The notes: generated from the sequence alone by a model not told the origin. Shown: positions 17,729-26,407, counted from the stretch's first letter. The stretch: DNA of 64,000 nt from Streptomyces sp. ISL-94 (GCF_018614075.1 NZ_JAGGOZ010000117.1:62001-126000); one strand, 5' to 3'. Translations and numbers: made by a program.

Positions 17729-18622
17729 ATGAGCGAGTCCACAGATCTGCGCGAGACCGTCCGCCGGCGGTACGCAGCCGCTGCGCTGAAGGTCACCGAA
17801 GGCGGCACCACCGCCTGCTGCGGGCCCGAGCCTGTCGGTCTCGACGAGAACTTCGGTTCCGCCCTCTACACGCCGGGCGACCTCGATCAGCTGCCGGACG
17901 GGGCCGTCGCCGCCTCCCTCGGGTGCGGCAATCCCACCGCCGTCGCCGACCTCCGCGAGGGCGAGCGAGTCCTCGACCTCGGCTCCGGCGGCGGTGTCGA
18001 CGTCCTGCTCTCCGCACGTCGCGTCGGCCCCACCGGCAGGGCGTACGGGCTGGACATGACGGAGGAGATGCTGGCCCTGGCCGTGGCCAACGCCAGGAAG
18101 GCCGGCGCCGCGAACGTCGAGTTCCTCAAGGGCGAGATCGAGGCCGTCCCGCTGCCCGCGAACACCGTCGACGTCGTCATCTCCAACTGCGTGATCAACC
18201 TGTCCACCGACAAGCACGCCGTCTTCGCCGAGACCTACCGTGTCCTGGTCCCCGGCGGCCGGATCGGCATCTCCGACGTCCTCGCGGACGACACCCTCAC
18301 CCCCGCGCAGCGCGCCGAGCGCGGGGACCACGTCGGCTGCATCGCCGGCGCGCTCTCCTTCACCGAATACCGTCACGGGCTGGAGAGGGCAGGCTTCACC
18401 GGCATCGAGATCACCCCGACTCACCGGGTCGCCGACGGAATGCACTCCGCCATCGTCCGCGCGGTCAAGCCGGCCGCACAGCCCGCCTCTTCCGCCGGCA
18501 CCGAAGCGGCCACCGACTGCTGCGGCGCCACCGCCTGTTGCACGGCCTACGAGCGGTCCGCCGACCCCGCCACCACGGCCTACGAGGCCGAGGCCGCCTC
18601 GGGATGCGGCTGCCAGGACTGA
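17729..18622 (+). CDS. arsM: Arsenite methyltransferase
   Basis: 297 residues from ATG 17729 with GAGGAG nine bases upstream; longer in-frame starts are not supported. SAM-binding motif VLDLGSGGGVDVLLSARRVG near residue 75, and the ArsM-type segments GCGNPTAVADL and NCVINLSTDKHAVF, whose cysteines (about residues 66 and 158) bind As(III) together with the N-terminal CC pair in TTACCGPEP. It converts arsenite to methylated species using SAM. The C-terminus adds a cysteine-rich tail (DCCGATACC and GCGCQD), which may hold extra metalloid. It stands alone without arsenite pump or reductase genes. Confidence 0.9.
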   Translation: MSESTDLRETVRRRYAAAALKVTEGGTTACCGPEPVGLDENFGSALYTPGDLDQLPDGAVAASLGCGNPTAVADLREGERVLDLGSGGGVDVLLSARRVGPTGRAYGLDMTEEMLALAVANARKAGAANVEFLKGEIEAVPLPANTVDVVISNCVINLSTDKHAVFAETYRVLVPGGRIGISDVLADDTLTPAQRAERGDHVGCIAGALSFTEYRHGLERAGFTGIEITPTHRVADGMHSAIVRAVKPAAQPASSAGTEAATDCCGATACCTAYERSADPATTAYEAEAASGCGCQD

Positions 18623-18635
18623 CCCCGGGCCCCGC

Positions 18636-18758
18636 TCAGAGGCTCGTGCCCAGCTTCCAGAACAGTCGGTTGCCCAGGCATTCCGTCAGGTAGGGAACGC
18701 CATGCGTCCTTTCCAGCCGGCTGAACGCCGCGTCGAGACGGTTCCATAACGATGGCGT
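18636..18758 (-). pseudogene. C-terminal protein fragment, unrecognised
   Basis: Minus-strand frame ending at 18636 reads PSLWNRLDAAFSRLERTHG then VPYLTECLGNRLFWKLGTSL, a coherent helical tail. Beyond about 18760 the codon pattern and sense disappear, and no start codon with a ribosome site is found, so this is read as the end of a lost gene. The rest of the 360-base gap to thpR holds only the thpR promoter region. Confidence 0.3.
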
Positions 18759-18986
18759 GACGGGCCGGGGAATTCGTGTCTGGACAGGAGCGAGGGCACT
18801 GGGGTGCACAGTGGCCCTGCCCATCGCCGATGGGTGCGTCGATGACGGGTTCGACGGTGCCCTCCGCTGGGACGCAGACGCACACCACATCCCGCCGGCG
18901 ACGGGCGCGGGCGGTACCGGCTCACCTGCGCTGCGGTGTACGTAAGAGAAGATGACTGAGTCGGCCGAGCACGGTAGGAAGTCTTT

Positions 18987-19571
18987 GTGAACGAAGAGAT
19001 ACAGCCCGCGACCGTTCGGGTGTTCATCGCCCTCGCCCCGCCCGACGAGGCCAAGGAAGAGCTGGCGCGCGAGCTGCGCCCCGCCTACGACGCGTACCCG
19101 CGCATGCGGTGGAACCGCATCCAGGACTGGCACATCACCCTGGCGTTCCTCGGAGAGCTCCCGGCGACCACGGTTCCGCTGCTGCGGCCGCCGCTCGCAG
19201 AGCTCGCGGCGGCACGCCGGCCCGTAGAACTGGCACTGCGCGGCGGCGGGCACTTCGACGAGCGCGTGCTGTGGAGCGGGATCGACGGGGACCTCGCAGG
19301 GCTGCACCTGCTCGCCACCGACGTGCGCGCCGTGGTCAAGGAGTGCGGGATCGCTTTCGAGGACCGTCCGCTGCGTCCCCATCTGACGCTGGCCCGATCC
19401 GGACGCAACGATCCGTCCTGCGTGGTGACGGCCGCCACCGGGCTCACCGCATTCACCGGGCGCCGCTGGCATTCCGAACGCCTGCACCTGGTCGGCAGCA
19501 ACGTCGGCCGCGGCCCGGGCCCGATCCGCTACCGCGACATCGAAGCGTGGAACTTCGGCGGCGGAAGCTGA
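18987..19571 (+). CDS. thpR: RNA 2',3'-cyclic phosphodiesterase
   Basis: 194 residues from GTG 18987, with AGGAAG upstream. The two tetrapeptide histidine motifs of the 2H phosphoesterase superfamily are clear: DWHITLAFLGEL near residue 47 and PHLTLARSG near residue 133. N-terminal VRVFIALAPPDEAKEEL matches the ThpR (formerly LigT) group, which opens 2',3'-cyclic phosphates of RNA and can ligate tRNA halves in vitro. Length is normal. It is not in an operon with the next gene, which has its own leader. Confidence 0.9.
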   Translation: MNEEIQPATVRVFIALAPPDEAKEELARELRPAYDAYPRMRWNRIQDWHITLAFLGELPATTVPLLRPPLAELAAARRPVELALRGGGHFDERVLWSGIDGDLAGLHLLATDVRAVVKECGIAFEDRPLRPHLTLARSGRNDPSCVVTAATGLTAFTGRRWHSERLHLVGSNVGRGPGPIRYRDIEAWNFGGGS

Positions 19572-19721
19572 CCCGGCCGATCTCACGCCGGAGCCGAACG
19601 GTCGGCCCGAGCGGGCCATGGCTCTCCCGGGCGGCGAGCCACGATGGGCTTCCCAAGCGCCGGCCGAAGGTCCGCTGACCGCCACCACCGCGTCATCGAG
19701 CCTGCTAGAATGACCTTGTTG

Positions 19722-19762
19722 GCCTTCGACGCGTACAACTCACGCGTCCGGAGGCTTTTTTT
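19722..19762 (+). promoter_or_regulatory. Attenuator: intrinsic terminator burying the MFS ribosome site
   Basis: A 13-bp stem (GCCTTC/GGAGGC pairing allowing one G-T, one bulged C, then GACGCGT/ACGCGTC) closes a 7-base loop and is followed by seven T, ending immediately before the exporter ATG at 19763. The GGAGG ribosome site (19750-19754) sits inside the 3' arm, so the hairpin should both stop transcription and hide the ribosome site. A short frame starting at ATG 19710 runs through both arms. An extended -10-like TGCTAGAAT lies at 19703-19711. Confidence 0.7.
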
Positions 19763-21013
19763 ATGCCTTCTGACACTTCAGCACCCACCGCCGCCCCCGG
19801 CTATCGCGCCCTGCTCCGCGACAGAGAGTTCGCCGGTCTCTATGCCGGCTTCACCCTGACGGCCGCCGCGACGACCCTTTCGGGCTTCGCGCTCGGCACC
19901 CTGGTCAACGACCAGACCCACTCCCCGTTCCTGACGGCCGTGAGCATGTACGGCGCCACGTTCGCGACCGTGCTCGGCGCCCTGACCCTGATGTCGGTCG
20001 CGGACGGGAAGCGTCCGCGCCGTACCCTCGTCGCGCTCCAGTGCGTCTCGCTGGCGGGTGTCGCCGCGCAGGCGATCCCCGGGCTGCCGTTGGCTGCGCG
20101 GTTCGGGCTGCTGCTGGTGCTGGGGTTCTTCCAGTCGCTGGGGACAGGCACCCGCATGGGGCTGCTCGCCGAGGTCGTCCCGACTTCCACCTACGCCCTG
20201 GCACGCTCGCTGATGAACATCACCTCGGGCGGAATGGCGGTCCTCGGTTACGCCACCGGTGCCGTCTTGCAGCGCTACCTCAGCCCGCAGGGGGTCTTCG
20301 TCGTCGCGGCGGTCCTCACCGGACTCGGGCTGGCCGCCGTGGCGACCACCGTCCGCGAACACTCGATCCGTCTCACCCGCCGCCCCGGACTGCGCCAGAC
20401 CTGGACGACGAACGCCGCGCTCTTCTCCCACCCCGGCCGGCGGGCGCTGCTGCTGAACCTGTGGGTCCCCAACGGTCTGATCGTCGGCTGTGAGGCCCTG
20501 TTCATCTCCTATGACCCGGGCCACGCAGGCACTCTCCTGGCCGCCGGATCGGCCGGCATGCTCCTCGGGGACCTGACCGTCGGCCGACTGCTGACCGCCG
20601 ACGGGCGCCGACGCGGTGCCTTCGCCCTGCGGCTGCTGCTCGCCGCCCCCTACCTGCTGTTCGCGGTCCACCCGCCCGTCCTGGTCTCGGCCGCCGCGGT
20701 GTTCGTCGCCAGTGCGGGGTTCGCGGCCACCCTCCCCTTGCAGGAGCAGCTTCTCGAGCTGACACCCGACCCGGTGCGGGGTCAGGTCCAGGGCGTTGAG
20801 TCCGCCGGCCGGATGACCTGGCAGGGGCTCGGCGCCGCGCTCGCCGGCGCCGCCGCCCAGCACCTCTCCCCCGGCACGGCGATCACCGCCGCCGCCGTGG
20901 TCTCCCTCCTGGTCACCGTCGTCTCACGGCCCTCAGTGGTCCGCGCCGGCGCGATCGCCGGCGGTGCCGACCGGCCCGGGGCCGCCCTGCGGCGCCGGGG
21001 GCGCGCGGGGTGA
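19763..21013 (+). CDS. MFS efflux transporter
   Basis: 416 residues with about 12 hydrophobic segments; the first begins near residue 28 (LYAGFTLTAAATTLSGFALG). The loop LMSVADGKRPRRTLVAL after segment 2 corresponds to the conserved MFS D-x-x-G-R-R type loop, in a variant form. Family members of this size with divergent motifs are commonly drug or metabolite exporters. The ATG lies 8 bases after GGAGG, which is locked in the terminator hairpin described above, so expression is probably induced by a signal that opens the hairpin. The last 25 residues are a charged cytoplasmic tail (RRRGRAG end). Confidence 0.85.
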   Translation: MPSDTSAPTAAPGYRALLRDREFAGLYAGFTLTAAATTLSGFALGTLVNDQTHSPFLTAVSMYGATFATVLGALTLMSVADGKRPRRTLVALQCVSLAGVAAQAIPGLPLAARFGLLLVLGFFQSLGTGTRMGLLAEVVPTSTYALARSLMNITSGGMAVLGYATGAVLQRYLSPQGVFVVAAVLTGLGLAAVATTVREHSIRLTRRPGLRQTWTTNAALFSHPGRRALLLNLWVPNGLIVGCEALFISYDPGHAGTLLAAGSAGMLLGDLTVGRLLTADGRRRGAFALRLLLAAPYLLFAVHPPVLVSAAAVFVASAGFAATLPLQEQLLELTPDPVRGQVQGVESAGRMTWQGLGAALAGAAAQHLSPGTAITAAAVVSLLVTVVSRPSVVRAGAIAGGADRPGAALRRRGRAG

Positions 21014-21097
21014 CGTGCGCGCCGTAGCGTGCCGTGCCACCCTGATCAGAGGCATCGGGGACCCGTGAGATGACAGCCGCGACGAACGGAGCGCGCT

Positions 21098-21277
21098 GTG
21101 GACCATCCGATCCGCTTCGCGGCGCTGCGGCGCCGAGTGTCCGCCGGCTGCGCCGCCCTGCTGTTGCCGGCGCTCGCCTCGGGTACGGGCGCCCGAGCCG
21201 CCCCGTCGCCCTCGCCCTCCCCGTCGCCGTCCGGCGTGGGAGATCCGGGCCGGCTCGACCCGCGCATCACGGGGTGA
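21098..21277 (+). CDS. Small secreted peptide, 59 residues
   Basis: GTG start with CGGAG upstream. An arginine-containing start (FAALRRRV) and hydrophobic CAALLLPALASGTGARA make a plausible signal peptide, followed by an (SP)n linker and a short end GVGDPGRLDPRITG. Codon use fits Streptomyces. The mature part is only about 30 residues, so this may be the intact precursor of a short extracellular peptide, or the front of a truncated secreted enzyme. It is convergent with the kinase gene 23 bases away. Confidence 0.4.
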   Translation: MDHPIRFAALRRRVSAGCAALLLPALASGTGARAAPSPSPSPSPSGVGDPGRLDPRITG

Positions 21278-21299
21278 CTCGGAGACGTCGATCGCGCCG

Positions 21300-22907
21300 T
21301 CAGGCCGCGCGCGCGACCGTCATGTCCGCGACGACGAAGCCCGCGGGGCCCACAGTCGACTTGATCTGGAGCACGAGCAACGCAATGTCTCCCGACGGGT
21401 GCTTGACGCAGAACTCGCTGCCGGCCGCCGCCGGGGCCAGCGAGAAGCTTCGCGCTGTGGCGCCCTTGAGGAGGATCCAGCACTCGTCGAGCGAGCCGTG
21501 CGGCTCGCCGAACAGCATCGTGATCACGCTTGAGTCGCTCTCCAGCGCGCAGCCGGCGTTCTCGCAGTTCAGGCGGATGTCGCCGGTGCGGTCCTCGCGC
21601 TGGACCGGTTCCTTGATGCCGATCGAACTCTTCTCGTCCAGGCGCACCATGGGATAGGGGAGGAGGACGGGCTTCGGCGGTGGGGACGAGCTCGGTATCG
21701 ATCCGGAGGTCCCCGGTGTCCGGCCGCCGGGAGACGAGCCGGCCGACGCCGACGGTGTCTTCTGTGCCCCCGCGGCCGAGCCGGACGGCTTCGCCCCGGA
21801 CGCCTCCCGGTCGCGCAGTCTGCCCGCCACGTCCCCGAGCGTCCAGACGAGGGCGGTCAGCAGCAGTGTCCCCGTCGTCACCGCCACGGTGGCGATCAGC
21901 GCGGTACGCCGCCTGCGCGCCCGCCGCTCCTGCGGCCCGTCCGGCGCCGGCGGCTGCGGCTGCTGACGCACCAGCGGCAGCGTATGCACCGGGGTGGGAT
22001 GCGGGAGCGGCGCCGGGATCGCCACCTCGGGCCCCGCCACCTCCCGCCAGACGGCCGGGCCGCCGCCCCCGTCGGCGGCCGCGCCCAGCCGCTGCCGGCA
22101 CCACGCCACGATCTCCGCCGGGGTGGCACGCTCCTGCGGATCGGCAGCCAGGCACCGGGCGATCAGCGGACGCAGCTGCTCCGGCAGCCGGGACAGGTCG
22201 GGTTCGGAGTGCACGATCCGGTATAGCACGGTCATGGCGGGGCCGTCTCCGTACAGCGGCTCGCCCAGCGCCGCGAACCCGGCGGTCTGGCCCAGTGCGA
22301 AGACGTCGGTGGCTGCCGTGCTCTCGCCCGCCAACGCCTGCTCGGGGGCCATGAACTGAGGCGTGCCGATCGCACTGCCCGTGGCGGTGGGCGCGGTGGT
22401 GCCGGACGCGAGCGAGATGCCGAAGTCGATGACACGGGGCCCGTCGGCGGCCAGGAGGACGTTCGACGGCTTCAGGTCCCGGTGCACGATGCCCGCGCCG
22501 TGGATGGCCTGCAGGGCCTCGGCCACCCCCGCCATCAGCCACAGCACCGCGGGCACCGGCAGCGGTCCGCGCCGGGCGACGGCCTCCGCCAGCGAGGGCC
22601 CGGGCACGTAGAGGGTGGCCAGCCAGGGCGGCACTCCGTCCGCCTCGGCGTCGATCAGCTCGGCCGTGTACGCGCCCCGGACCCGCCTGGCGGCCTCCAC
22701 CTCACGGCGGAAGCGCCGGCGGAACGCCGGGTCCTCGGACAGCTCGGGCCGTACCACCTTGATCGCCACCGGACGGCCGCCCTGGGTGTGCGACAGGTAG
22801 ACCCGGCCCATGCCACCCGCGCCGAGCCGGGCCACGAGGCGATAGCCGGCCATGGAAGTCGGATCGTCCGCCTGCAAGGGCTGGAACACCTCGGTCGCGC
22901 TGTTCAT
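21300..22907 (-). CDS. Membrane serine/threonine protein kinase
   Basis: 535 residues from ATG 22907 with GGGAGG upstream. Kinase domain residues 22-280: glycine loop LGAGGMGRVY, ATP lysine in VAIKVV, catalytic HRDLKPSNVLL, DFGIS metal-binding motif and APEQ, all intact, so it should be an active PASTA-less Hanks-type kinase. A transmembrane helix follows around residue 340 (TALIATVAVTTGTLLLTALV), then a Pro/Ser-rich linker and an extracellular domain of about 120 residues with three cysteines (LNCENAGCAL, DECWILLK) and one in SEFCVKHP, probably two disulfides. The outer domain presumably senses an external signal. It is not in an operon. Confidence 0.9.
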   Translation of the reverse strand: MNSATEVFQPLQADDPTSMAGYRLVARLGAGGMGRVYLSHTQGGRPVAIKVVRPELSEDPAFRRRFRREVEAARRVRGAYTAELIDAEADGVPPWLATLYVPGPSLAEAVARRGPLPVPAVLWLMAGVAEALQAIHGAGIVHRDLKPSNVLLAADGPRVIDFGISLASGTTAPTATGSAIGTPQFMAPEQALAGESTAATDVFALGQTAGFAALGEPLYGDGPAMTVLYRIVHSEPDLSRLPEQLRPLIARCLAADPQERATPAEIVAWCRQRLGAAADGGGGPAVWREVAGPEVAIPAPLPHPTPVHTLPLVRQQPQPPAPDGPQERRARRRRTALIATVAVTTGTLLLTALVWTLGDVAGRLRDREASGAKPSGSAAGAQKTPSASAGSSPGGRTPGTSGSIPSSSPPPKPVLLPYPMVRLDEKSSIGIKEPVQREDRTGDIRLNCENAGCALESDSSVITMLFGEPHGSLDECWILLKGATARSFSLAPAAAGSEFCVKHPSGDIALLVLQIKSTVGPAGFVVADMTVARAA

Positions 22908-22997
22908 CGGCCTCCCCCGATCCCCCGATCAACGATGAGTTGATCGACATCACCCTAAGCGCGGGGACTGGGCGAGGAGTTGCCGGGAGGGGATGAT

Positions 22998-23290
22998 GAC
23001 CGCCGCCGCGTCCGTGGCTTGGAGGTCTTCGGCGCAGTCCGGGACGGCGTACGCCGTTACCTCGACGGTTTTCCGGCCGCGGGCCCGGACGAGCTGTACG
23101 GACTGGTCCTCTCCGACTGGCTGTTCCACATGCCGAGCCTCCATCCCGCCCAGGCCGCAGACCGCGCCGGCGGCCGTGCCCACGTCTGTGAACTGACATG
23201 GCCCGCCCCCGGCATGGGCGGCGTCCTCGGCGCCTGCCACGGCCTCGGCGTGCCGCTCGTCCTCGGCAACCGGCCGGGCAGGACAGCCGC
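22998..23290 (+). pseudogene. Carboxylesterase type B, internal fragment
   Basis: The plus frame across this gap reads DWLFHMPSLHPAQAADRAGG then THE-like AHVCELTWPAPGMGGVLGA and CHGLGVPLVLGN, matching the region of type B carboxylesterases that carries the catalytic histidine (GACHG). The nucleophile half upstream and the last 60 residues downstream are missing; homology stops exactly at the 3' end of the TetR gene on the other strand (23294). No start codon in context. A remnant of a secreted or cytoplasmic esterase. Confidence 0.6.
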
Positions 23291-23293
23291 TGA

Positions 23294-23920
23294 TCAGGCC
23301 GGCGGCGCGGGACGGTCGGCGGCGGTGAAGATCCGGTCCAGGTGGTGGCGCAGGACCGCGACGGCCGACTCCGGCTCCCGTTGCCCCACGAGGATGCTCG
23401 TGCCCATGGTCGCGGTCATGGCGAGCAGGCTGACGGCCTCCGTCCGCGCGTCGGCGTCCGGGTCGGCGAGGCCGGTTTCCTGGGCCTGCCGGAGCAGGCC
23501 GGTGAGGGCGTTCTCGGCTGCGTCGGGGTTGTCGATGAAGGGTTGGGCGGCGAGCGCCTCGTCGGTCACGGACAGGATCGCGTAGGAGCTGTAGAGGAGG
23601 TGGAAGGTGCGGCTCTCCTCGTCGGTGGGGAGGGAGGCCAGGAGGAGTGCCTCAACGGCCGCGCGCGGGCCCGGGTTCGGGCCGGCGGCCTGGAGGCGGG
23701 CGCCGACGCGCGCGGTGAAGCGGTCGGTGAGGTGCTGGAGCCCGTAGAAGAGCAGTTTCTCCTTGGTCTGGAAGTAGTACTGCACGAGCCGGAGTGAGAC
23801 GCCGGCCTCGGCTGCCACGTCACGCATGCCGACGGCGTGCAGTCCGCGTCGCCCGGCGACCCGGATGAGCGCCTCGGCGATCTGGGTGCGGCGTTCCTCG
23901 TGGTCCACGCGCTTCGGCAT
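23294..23920 (-). CDS. TetR-family regulator
   Basis: 208 residues from ATG 23920. N-terminal helix-turn-helix: RRTQIAEALIRVAGRRGLHA then VGMRDVAAEAGVSLRLVQYY with FQTKEKLL, an archetypal TetR DNA-binding domain with the less common arginine in SLRLVQYYF. The remaining 150 residues are the ligand/dimer domain. It is divergent from the alpha/beta hydrolase at 24043, and two near-identical direct-repeat sites lie between the two starts, so it most likely represses both genes. Ligand unknown. Confidence 0.9.
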   Translation of the reverse strand: MPKRVDHEERRTQIAEALIRVAGRRGLHAVGMRDVAAEAGVSLRLVQYYFQTKEKLLFYGLQHLTDRFTARVGARLQAAGPNPGPRAAVEALLLASLPTDEESRTFHLLYSSYAILSVTDEALAAQPFIDNPDAAENALTGLLRQAQETGLADPDADARTEAVSLLAMTATMGTSILVGQREPESAVAVLRHHLDRIFTAADRPAPPA

Positions 23921-23972
23921 CTGTGGTGTCCCCGCCTTCGTGTGGGTTCGCAGCCCGGCTCCTCGGGCCCTT

Positions 23973-24013
23973 CATGGTACCCACGTATCACCAACATGGT
24001 ACGGTCGTATCAC
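23973..24013. promoter_or_regulatory. Two tandem TetR-type operator sites
   Basis: Copies at 23973-23991 and 23995-24013 share CATGGTAC-N3-CGTATCAC (16 of 19 bases identical), start-to-start spacing 22 bases, i.e. two DNA turns. Each is itself an imperfect palindrome (TGGTAC/GTATCA). They lie between divergent TetR and hydrolase genes, 30 bases before the hydrolase start, the expected place for a two-dimer repressor site. Confidence 0.6.
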
Positions 24014-24042
24014 GAAGAACGGACCTTAACCGGAGGTGCCCC

Positions 24043-24999
24043 GTGCCTGAGAAGACGACCCGAACCCGCGCACGCCGCGACATCGGCCGCTACGTGAACG
24101 ACACTTTGCGCGACCGCTATTTCGCCGCCTGCGACGCGCTCTACGCGATGGGTGCGCCCATCCGCTCCGAGACGGACGTCGAAACCGGCTTCGGCACCAC
24201 GCACGTCTACCGTTATGGCCCCGACGACCCGGCCGCCGAGTCCCGCACGCCGATCGTGCTGATCCACGGCGCGGGCTACTGCTCGGCCATGTGGTACCCC
24301 AACACCCCCGCGCTCGGCGCGGAACGCCCCGTGTACGCGCTCGACACCCCCGGCGACGCCGGCCGCAGCGTCCACCGCGAGCCGATGTGGCAGCCCGAGC
24401 GGGCCGCCCAGTGGCTCGACGAGGCCCTGGACGCCCTCGGCCTCGACCGGGTCCACCTCGTCGGCTCCTCCTACGGCGGCTGGCTGGCGCTCAACCAGGC
24501 CCACCGCCGCCCCGAACGGCTCGCCTCGGTCACCCTGCTCGACCCGGGCGGCCTGGAGAAGGTGGGGCTGCGCTTCTTCGCCTGGGTCTTCGTCAGCCTC
24601 TTCGCCAGCTTCGCCCCCAAGGCGCTGCGCCCGCGCCTCGCCTCCTGGCTGGAGCAGCCGGTGATCGTCGTCCCCGAGCTGCGGAAGTTCGTCCAGACGG
24701 GCGCCCGCGCCTTCCGGGTCCGCCGCCCCGCGCCGCTGCCGCTGGCCGAGGACGCGCTGCGCTCCATCCGCACCCCGCTCTACCTCGTCCTCGGCAAGCG
24801 CAGCCTGCTCGTCCACCCGCAGCGGCAGCTGGAGCGTGTGCCGCGCCTGATTCCGGGTGCCCGCGCCGAGATCATCGCCGCGACCGGCCACGGACCGCAG
24901 ATCGACCACCCCGACCTGGTGAACGCCCGGATGTTGAGTTTCATGGAGGACGTCGACTCCCTCGCCCCGGCTCCCGCCCATGGCGTTGGCGGCTCGTGA
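24043..24999 (+). CDS. Alpha/beta-fold hydrolase
   Basis: 318 residues from GTG 24043, chosen for CGGAGG seven bases upstream; a longer frame to 23923 runs through the operator region and is unlikely. The oxyanion region LIHGAGYCSAMWYPN near residue 78, nucleophile elbow GSSYGGWLALNQ near residue 142 (Ser in GSSYG) and C-terminal histidine in ATGHGPQIDHPD near 286 make a complete catalytic triad when combined with an acid in LVLGKRSLLV. Similar hydrolases next to TetR genes degrade lactones or esters, possibly the TetR ligand. Controlled by the two tandem sites upstream. Confidence 0.8.
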   Translation: MPEKTTRTRARRDIGRYVNDTLRDRYFAACDALYAMGAPIRSETDVETGFGTTHVYRYGPDDPAAESRTPIVLIHGAGYCSAMWYPNTPALGAERPVYALDTPGDAGRSVHREPMWQPERAAQWLDEALDALGLDRVHLVGSSYGGWLALNQAHRRPERLASVTLLDPGGLEKVGLRFFAWVFVSLFASFAPKALRPRLASWLEQPVIVVPELRKFVQTGARAFRVRRPAPLPLAEDALRSIRTPLYLVLGKRSLLVHPQRQLERVPRLIPGARAEIIAATGHGPQIDHPDLVNARMLSFMEDVDSLAPAPAHGVGGS

Positions 25000-25115
25000 C
25001 GGTCGTACCGCCCACAGCCTGACCGCCTGAGCTCCTCGGATGCCGTCCCGGTCTGCGCCTCCCCACCGGCCGGTCAGCCGAGGACGAGCGGGAGCTTCGC
25101 GGCCAGCCCACCCAG

Positions 25116-25334
25116 GTGGGCCGCTCCCATCGAGTCCGACGAGGTCCCGGCGGTCTCCCGGCTCTGGCGGGACTGGAGGTCCGTCGGTACCTCGGTGGCC
25201 CCGTATCCGAGGAGGAGATCGCGGCACGCGAGCGGAGGTGTGTGGCCTCCCCCGGGGTGTTCGCCGTGCTGAGCCGCTCGGACGGGGCGGTGCTGGGCAC
25301 CGTGAACGTGGAGCCGGATTCCCGTGGGGAGTGA
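25116..25334 (+). pseudogene. GNAT acetyltransferase fragment
   Basis: The frame reads LPALAGLEVRRYLGGPVSEE then EIAARERRCVASPGVFAVLS and TVNVEPDSRGE, i.e. strands 1-4 of a GNAT domain, ending before the acetyl-CoA binding loop. A few residues are also missing between LPALAGL and EVRRYLGG (a RDP-type step is expected there), and the true N-terminus is in another frame. Both internal deletion and 3' truncation make this a pseudogene in the gap before nadE. Confidence 0.55.
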
Positions 25335-25494
25335 CTCGACACGGGAGCGCCGGTCTCACCGACCGCTCCGTGCGGGGTGTTCGGTCGCCGGCCACCGGAG
25401 GGTCACGGCCCCGGGCTGTCCTCCCGGAATCCGCCGGGCGCGCTCTGGGTAGGGTGGGCGCGACAATATCGGGAAGCGGGAACAAGGAGCACAC

Positions 25495-26325
25495 GTGAGC
25501 GAGCCGGCGTCCGTCGCCCTCCATCAGGAGATCGCGCGGGAACTTGAGGTCGCCGAGGCCTTCGCGGCCGAGCTGGAGATCGAACGCCGGGTGGCCTTCC
25601 TCGCCGAGCGGCTGACCTCCACCGGTCTGCGCTCCCTCGTGCTCGGCATCAGCGGCGGCGTCGACTCCACCACCGCCGGCCGGCTGTGCCAGCTCGCCGT
25701 CGAGCGGGCCCGGGCCGCCGGGCACGAGGCGCGGTTCTACGCGATGCGGCTGCCCTACGGAGTCCAGGCAGACGAGCACGACGCCCAGCTCGCCCTCGCC
25801 TTCATCCGGGCCGACCACGTGCTGACCGTGGACATCAAGCCCGCGAGCGACGCCGCGCTCGAGGCCGCGCGGACCGCCGGCGTGAGCTTCCGCGACGCCC
25901 ACCACGAGGACTTCGTACACGGCAACATCAAGGCCCGGCAGCGCATGATCGCCCAGTACGCGGTGGCCGGCGCGCACGACGGCCTGGTCGTCGGCACCGA
26001 CCACGCCGCCGAGGCGGTCTCCGGCTTCTTCACCAAGTTCGGTGACGGCGCCGCCGACCTGGTCCCGCTGACCGGCCTGACCAAGCGCCGGGTGCGCGCC
26101 GTCGCAGACGCCCTGGGCGCGCCCGCCGAGCTGGTCTGGAAGACCCCGACGGCCGACCTGGAGACCCTCGACCCGGGCAAGGCCGACGAAGACGCGCTCG
26201 GGGTCACGTACGACGACATCGACGACTTCCTGGAGGGCAAGCCGGTGGACGGGCGGGCCTTCGAAACGATCGTCCGCCGCTACCGCCTCACCGAGCACAA
26301 GCGCCGGCTGCCCGTCGCCCCTTAG
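25495..26325 (+). CDS. nadE: NH3-dependent NAD+ synthetase
   Basis: 276 residues from GTG 25495 with AAGGAG upstream, the usual length of the short, ammonia-using enzyme; there is no N-terminal glutaminase domain. The ATP pyrophosphatase P-loop LGISGGVDSTTAGRLCQL lies near residue 50. Further conserved segments are HGNIKARQRM near 142, VVGTDHAAEAVSGFFTKFGD near 162, LTGLTKRRVRA and the C-terminal RRYRLTEHKRRLPVAP. It catalyses the last step of NAD+ synthesis, amidating deamido-NAD+. Essential metabolism in an otherwise accessory neighbourhood. Confidence 0.95.
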   Translation: MSEPASVALHQEIARELEVAEAFAAELEIERRVAFLAERLTSTGLRSLVLGISGGVDSTTAGRLCQLAVERARAAGHEARFYAMRLPYGVQADEHDAQLALAFIRADHVLTVDIKPASDAALEAARTAGVSFRDAHHEDFVHGNIKARQRMIAQYAVAGAHDGLVVGTDHAAEAVSGFFTKFGDGAADLVPLTGLTKRRVRAVADALGAPAELVWKTPTADLETLDPGKADEDALGVTYDDIDDFLEGKPVDGRAFETIVRRYRLTEHKRRLPVAP

Positions 26326-26407
26326 GGCGAGAGGTGAGGCGGAGAAGAGCGCTGGTCATCCGGGGAGCCTGGAACGCTTGCCGCACGGTCGTTGACGATT
26401 TCAGCCT

